A DNA stretch of 64,000 nt from Perca fluviatilis. Taxonomy: Eukaryota > Chordata > Actinopteri > Perciformes > Percidae. The translations under genes were made by a program, and so were the position numbers. The stretch lies in contig NC_053114.1 of NCBI RefSeq assembly GCF_010015445.1, positions 31,920,079 through 31,984,078 on the forward strand, given 5' to 3'. Below the pieces are notes generated by a model. That model worked only from the letters and a program-made list of their open reading frames with translations. It was not told where the DNA came from and did no database searches. Positions 60,681 to 64,000 of the stretch are shown in pieces. Every line of letters begins with the position of its first letter. The stretch's first letter is position 1.

Positions 60681-60908
60681 CTCCCTCCCTCCCTCCTTCC
60701 CTATTCAGAGATGAAGAAAGAGGGTTAAAAAAAGGAGATGAGGAGAGAGAGAAAGAACACCCCAGGAAGTGCCGCTGCTGCGACGCAAGCTCTACCGGGA
60801 AGTGACCGCAGAGAAGGTGTGAAGGTGAAAGTGAAAGCGGTGTGTGGCGGCATAGTGCTCTGGTAGTACCTGCAGGGCAATGCAAGCTGTTTTCTTTATG
60901 CATAAAAG
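60681..60908. other. No feature seen
   Basis: CTCCCTCC words near 60680, then GA-rich and unique sequence. Confidence 0.5.
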
Positions 60909-60966
60909 AGAAGGAGGGAGGAAGGGAGGGAGGGAGGGAGGGAGGAAGGGAAGGAGGGAGGGAGGA
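60909..60966 (+). repeat. (GGGA)n microsatellite, about 58 bp
   Basis: Imperfect GGGA/GGAA tetranucleotide array. The purine strand is G-rich enough for G-quadruplex formation. Confidence 0.95.
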
Positions 60967-61493
60967 GACACTGAGACAGTACCATAGAAGTACCACACAC
61001 TGCATATCCACCACACAGTCTTTTGTCTAACTATTTGTCTGATGTGTAATGCTTACCTGTCTGTCTTTCTGCCTGACGTTTGTCTTAACCTGCCTGTATG
61101 ACACTTTAACTGCCAATATGTCTGTCATTTACTGTAACATGCCTGGTTGTCTGTCTGAAATTTGCAACACAACATATCCAGAGCAGTTTAATATTTGTTG
61201 TTGGGACAAAGTAAATTCAAAATGCAGTAAATTACTGAATCATTATGAGATAGAATACCAGTCAGGTGAGGCTACATTTACAGTCAATTTTAAAATTGGG
61301 AAGAAATTATGATACATATACTGTAATATATAATAAAATAAAAAATATTCGACAGGGATCACATTTTTCCTTGGATTGGGGATGGGAAATTAGATTTACT
61401 TTACTGTGTTTATTTGTAATTTTGAGCAAGAAAAAAAAGAAACAAATGTCTGATGTCAGTGCTGGAGTATGGTTTGGCCACATTGCCTATCTA
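60967..61493. other. No gene; unresolved open frame
   Basis: An 87-codon Cys-containing frame (61049-61312) starts in CTGTCTGT-rich sequence and shows no recognised domain. Not called as a gene. Confidence 0.35.
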
Positions 61494-61590
61494 TTCTGTG
61501 ATAGGGTAAAAATCGCTGTGGCTTGCTTGTATTTCTTTAAACCAATCACAACCGTCCCGGGTGGCACTAAGCCTCGACAGCAGAGATAGC
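61494..61590 (+). mobile_element. Diverged fragment of the 1.3-kb TIR family
   Basis: ATTTCTTTAAACCAATCACAA followed by CCGTCCCGGGTGGCACTAAG matches positions about 100-190 of the element at 22803. Neither end is present. Confidence 0.7.
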
Positions 61591-61979
61591 GAGAGGAGAG
61601 GAACATCCGGCACATCAGCAATGTACAAGACTATGGTATCACTCGATTGTCCACTAACTTAGATTGAGATGATATGAAGGCCAAGATATCCAACTAACCA
61701 CTCACTCACATTACAGAGGTCACTATTGGAATTACAAATTATATTATTTGATTGAATGAGCTCACCGTGGGGAAAACAAATAATTCAACCATAACCTTAA
61801 CAGTCTGTATAAACCCATGGACATCCAGGTAAAGAGATTCAGTGTATAGATTTTGGCTGGTCCATCTTTGTGTGTATGACCATGTGCATCTGTCCATCTG
61901 TGTGCGTCTGCATGCATGCATTTTGTCTGTTCATTATGACCTATAGCCCTCTGTCTCTCACACACTCCTCTCCATCACT
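61591..61979. other. No feature seen
   Basis: Unique sequence. Confidence 0.5.
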
Positions 61980-62380
61980 TCAGCCTCTCATTACAGCTGC
62001 AGAACCCCAGCCTGTCACGTAATTAAAGGCTAAGTTATAAATGACCAGCAGGCCAAAAGCCATATTTCACAGGTGGCCGCATATTTATTTATAATTTTTC
62101 ACCTTTAAATGTGTTTCTTATGCAAATGAGAGCCAGGACACTTTTCAATTAACTTTGGGGGCCAGTCCCTCTAAGTACCGCAGAAGCTTGTTATTGAAAA
62201 TAGAGTATTTTTGTTATCAGCCATAAAATATTCCTGTGTGTCAAAGAAATTGCAGGATATAATGTATGGGCCTGTATTTGGTGCTATCAGAGGTGGCTGG
62301 CGTATTTCCCTCCCTTAAGGACATGGCGATTGCTTTTTTCACTCCCTAACAGGTATATGATTCAACCCCTCCCTTTTTGC
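61980..62380. promoter_or_regulatory. Candidate conserved non-coding block with octamer
   Basis: About 400 bp of array-free sequence containing CACGTAATTAAAGG, CACAGGTGGCC (E-box), TTATTTATAATTTTTC and a perfect POU octamer ATGCAAAT at 62120-62127. The density and variety of motif cores make it the strongest enhancer-like block by eye. No coding character. Confidence 0.35.
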
Positions 62381-62899
62381 TTTTCTACCTGACTCTTGCT
62401 CCCTCTGTCTCCTCTCACATGCACACACAGTCAGACTTGCACTTACACTGCAGGGCACTTTAATGGTATATTATATGAGCAATTGGCAGGCAGGTAGGTA
62501 GGTACAGTATGGTTCTTTTATGGTGACATACTGAGAGTGTCCCCCTCTGCCTCATTTTCTCCTTAATTGACCTGCTGGGGGAAAGCAGTGGAGTGGCCCC
62601 GCTATACCATCACCTCAAGGAGAGACAGAGAGAAGGGGATTCAACAGAACCAACTCTCTAGCAGAGTGTGGAAGACAGAAAGTTAAGTAGTGGAGGTATC
62701 AAAAGAGAGGTAAAGAAAGAGACGGACCGTTGATTGTAAACCGGGGGAAAAAACATGTGTTCTTCTTGCCCTCCTGTCCCATCAGTAGCCCCTGACAGTG
62801 TGAGATGTGTGGGATATGCTTTGAGGTACAGTGTGTTACAATTGTTACGATGTCTGTGCATCACACATTAAGGTGTGTGTGCAGCTGTGCCCTCTCCCT
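62381..62899. other. No gene recognised
   Basis: Unique, partly GA-rich sequence; nothing called. Confidence 0.45.
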
Positions 62900-63220
62900 G
62901 GTGCGTAAAAAACGTCCATTAATTGAATTCCCCCTAATTTCCCATCAGCCTCGCCTTACAGAGCGAGACGCCTGCCTGCCAGCCGCGCAACGCCACACTT
63001 CAGGTATGGTGGATAATGGAGGATGACATTTCTGTCCCACCATGCCTCAGGGCAGCATGTGATACATGGCTTCCTCTATGAAGGTTAAACTCAGCTAACC
63101 TGCCTTTGGCGTTTCATTACCCACTTGTTAAATACTCTTTTGGTAATAAAATGATTAAAAATTTTAGTGCTTCTCTCAAATGAGGCCTCTTTTCAAAGGG
63201 ATTTAATGACTTTGGAGATG
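62900..63220. promoter_or_regulatory. Candidate conserved non-coding block
   Basis: Contains CATTAATTGAATTCC, CCCTAATTTCCC and GGTAATAAAATGATTAAAA cores around a GC-rich 55-bp segment (62949-63003) that is splice-bounded but open in all three frames. Regulatory or exonic status is undecided. Confidence 0.3.
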
Positions 63221-63269
63221 AATATGTGTGCGTGTTTGTGTGCCTGTGTGTAGGTGCACTCTGTGTTTG

Positions 63270-63279
63270 AATGCATGCA

Positions 63280-63346
<67 letters not shown>
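63270..63346 (+). repeat. Compound (TGCA)(TGCG)n(TG)n microsatellite
   Basis: About eleven TGCG units followed by TG units; the mirror type of the array at 60004. Confidence 0.97.
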
Positions 63347-63751
63347 CCAGGCAAGTGCATCTCCAGTTAGGCACGACTAGTGTGTAAAAACCTAATGAGA
63401 GTGATATGCTTTGCAGTGAAACCGCCATTATTCTCAGCCAAACGACCTGGGCCGTCATTATGTATAAAGTAGCAATACCTTTTCCCTCTGCCGGGGCACA
63501 TTCAAATAGACATGTTTTACATACAGCTCAGTCTGTGTCTTGAAGCGAAGTGAAGTATTTATACTAAAATGAATGGGCCTGACTATTTTAACATCACAAG
63601 TTAAGCACCGTGGCTATAGCAACGGGACATAAAATATTATATTCAACCCATTAACAGGAACTACAAGCCTTGCCTAGGCCAATATGGCTCCACAGCGACT
63701 GCGCAAATCATCATACCCAGTGTCATAGAGGCTGTAAAATTAGCAGTAAAG
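63347..63751. other. No feature seen
   Basis: Unique sequence. Confidence 0.5.
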
Positions 63752-63801
63752 GGACTTAAGAAACTGATCTCAAAAACCCAATAAACCAGTTTCTTAAGGT
63801 C
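63752..63801. repeat. Inverted repeat with 20-nt loop
   Basis: TTAAGAAACTG at 63757-63767 pairs exactly with CAGTTTCTTAA downstream. The stem extends with mismatches by GAC/GTC. Confidence 0.85.
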
Positions 63802-64000
63802 TGAGTCAGGAAACAGAAATGGGTCATTAGAACGGTTTTAAGGCCACCCAAAACTTGAAAAAAAAAATTCGATGTAATGCAGGAGAAGAAAAAAAACTGC
63901 TTCTTTGGTAATTTAATAAATCAAAAATATAAAAATGCCTAAGCTTAGACTTTGCAGTCTTTTAATTTGACATCTATATATCTCATATCTGGGTACATGA
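63802..64000. other. No feature seen
   Basis: AT-rich end of window with A8-type runs. Confidence 0.5.

Noticed and set aside
62949..63003. 55-bp splice-bounded segment
   Set aside because: Open in all three frames and embedded in a CNE-like block; coding evidence absent.

Overview
The window looks like euchromatic, non-coding DNA from a ray-finned fish genome, probably a percomorph-type teleost. Three things support this. It is packed with (CA)n/(GT)n arrays; about 45 tracts sum by hand to roughly 3 kb, near 5% of the window. It carries several dispersed repeats of kinds I recognise from teleost genomes: TTAA-flanked MITEs, hAT/BED-finger remnants, CATAGACTG palindromic elements, a tRNA-derived SINE and LINE 3' tails. 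There are no bacterial-type operons, ribosome-binding sites or long intact reading frames. No complete protein-coding gene is visible. Nearly all open frames over 60 codons are Cys/Val or Thr/His translations of dinucleotide arrays, or Ser/Leu/Phe translations of pyrimidine-rich DNA.

Layout. 0-3.1 kb: truncated hAT element with an open BED zinc-finger exon, then a 1.94-kb TTAA-flanked element with internal tandem repeats. 3.1-7 kb: GT/CA arrays, first copy of a 272-bp dispersed duplication, a 59-bp alternating purine-pyrimidine tract. 7-13.4 kb: a 0.6-kb TIR element, a candidate terminal exon at 8.2 kb, and a nested TTAA element split by an LTR-like insertion. 13.4-17.9 kb: microsatellite-rich. 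17.9-24.1 kb: hAT remnant with a 35-bp palindromic element and a foldback element inside it, an hAT-type MITE with perfect 8-bp target duplication, a local duplication of a CNE-like block, and a 1.3-kb TIR element. 24-47 kb: mostly unrecognised sequence, arrays and CNE-like islands, a 0.38-kb TTAA MITE (39.5 kb) and a second BED-finger remnant with hAT terminus (42.6 kb). 47-64 kb: more MITEs, a second dispersed duplication pair, a full 513-bp TTAA MITE, a SINE with 14-bp target duplication, and AT-rich or CNE-like sequence.

Interpretation. The window is most simply a gene desert or very large intron. Unique blocks with homeodomain-like TAATTA cores alternate with CA/GT arrays, as is common around developmental regulators, but conservation cannot be judged from one sequence. 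The real content is transposon archaeology. Most notable are two minimal palindromic elements (35 and 38 bp) that each keep an 8-bp target-site duplication, duplicated segments that break inside GT arrays, and a perfect 21-bp-stem hairpin at 58.95 kb.
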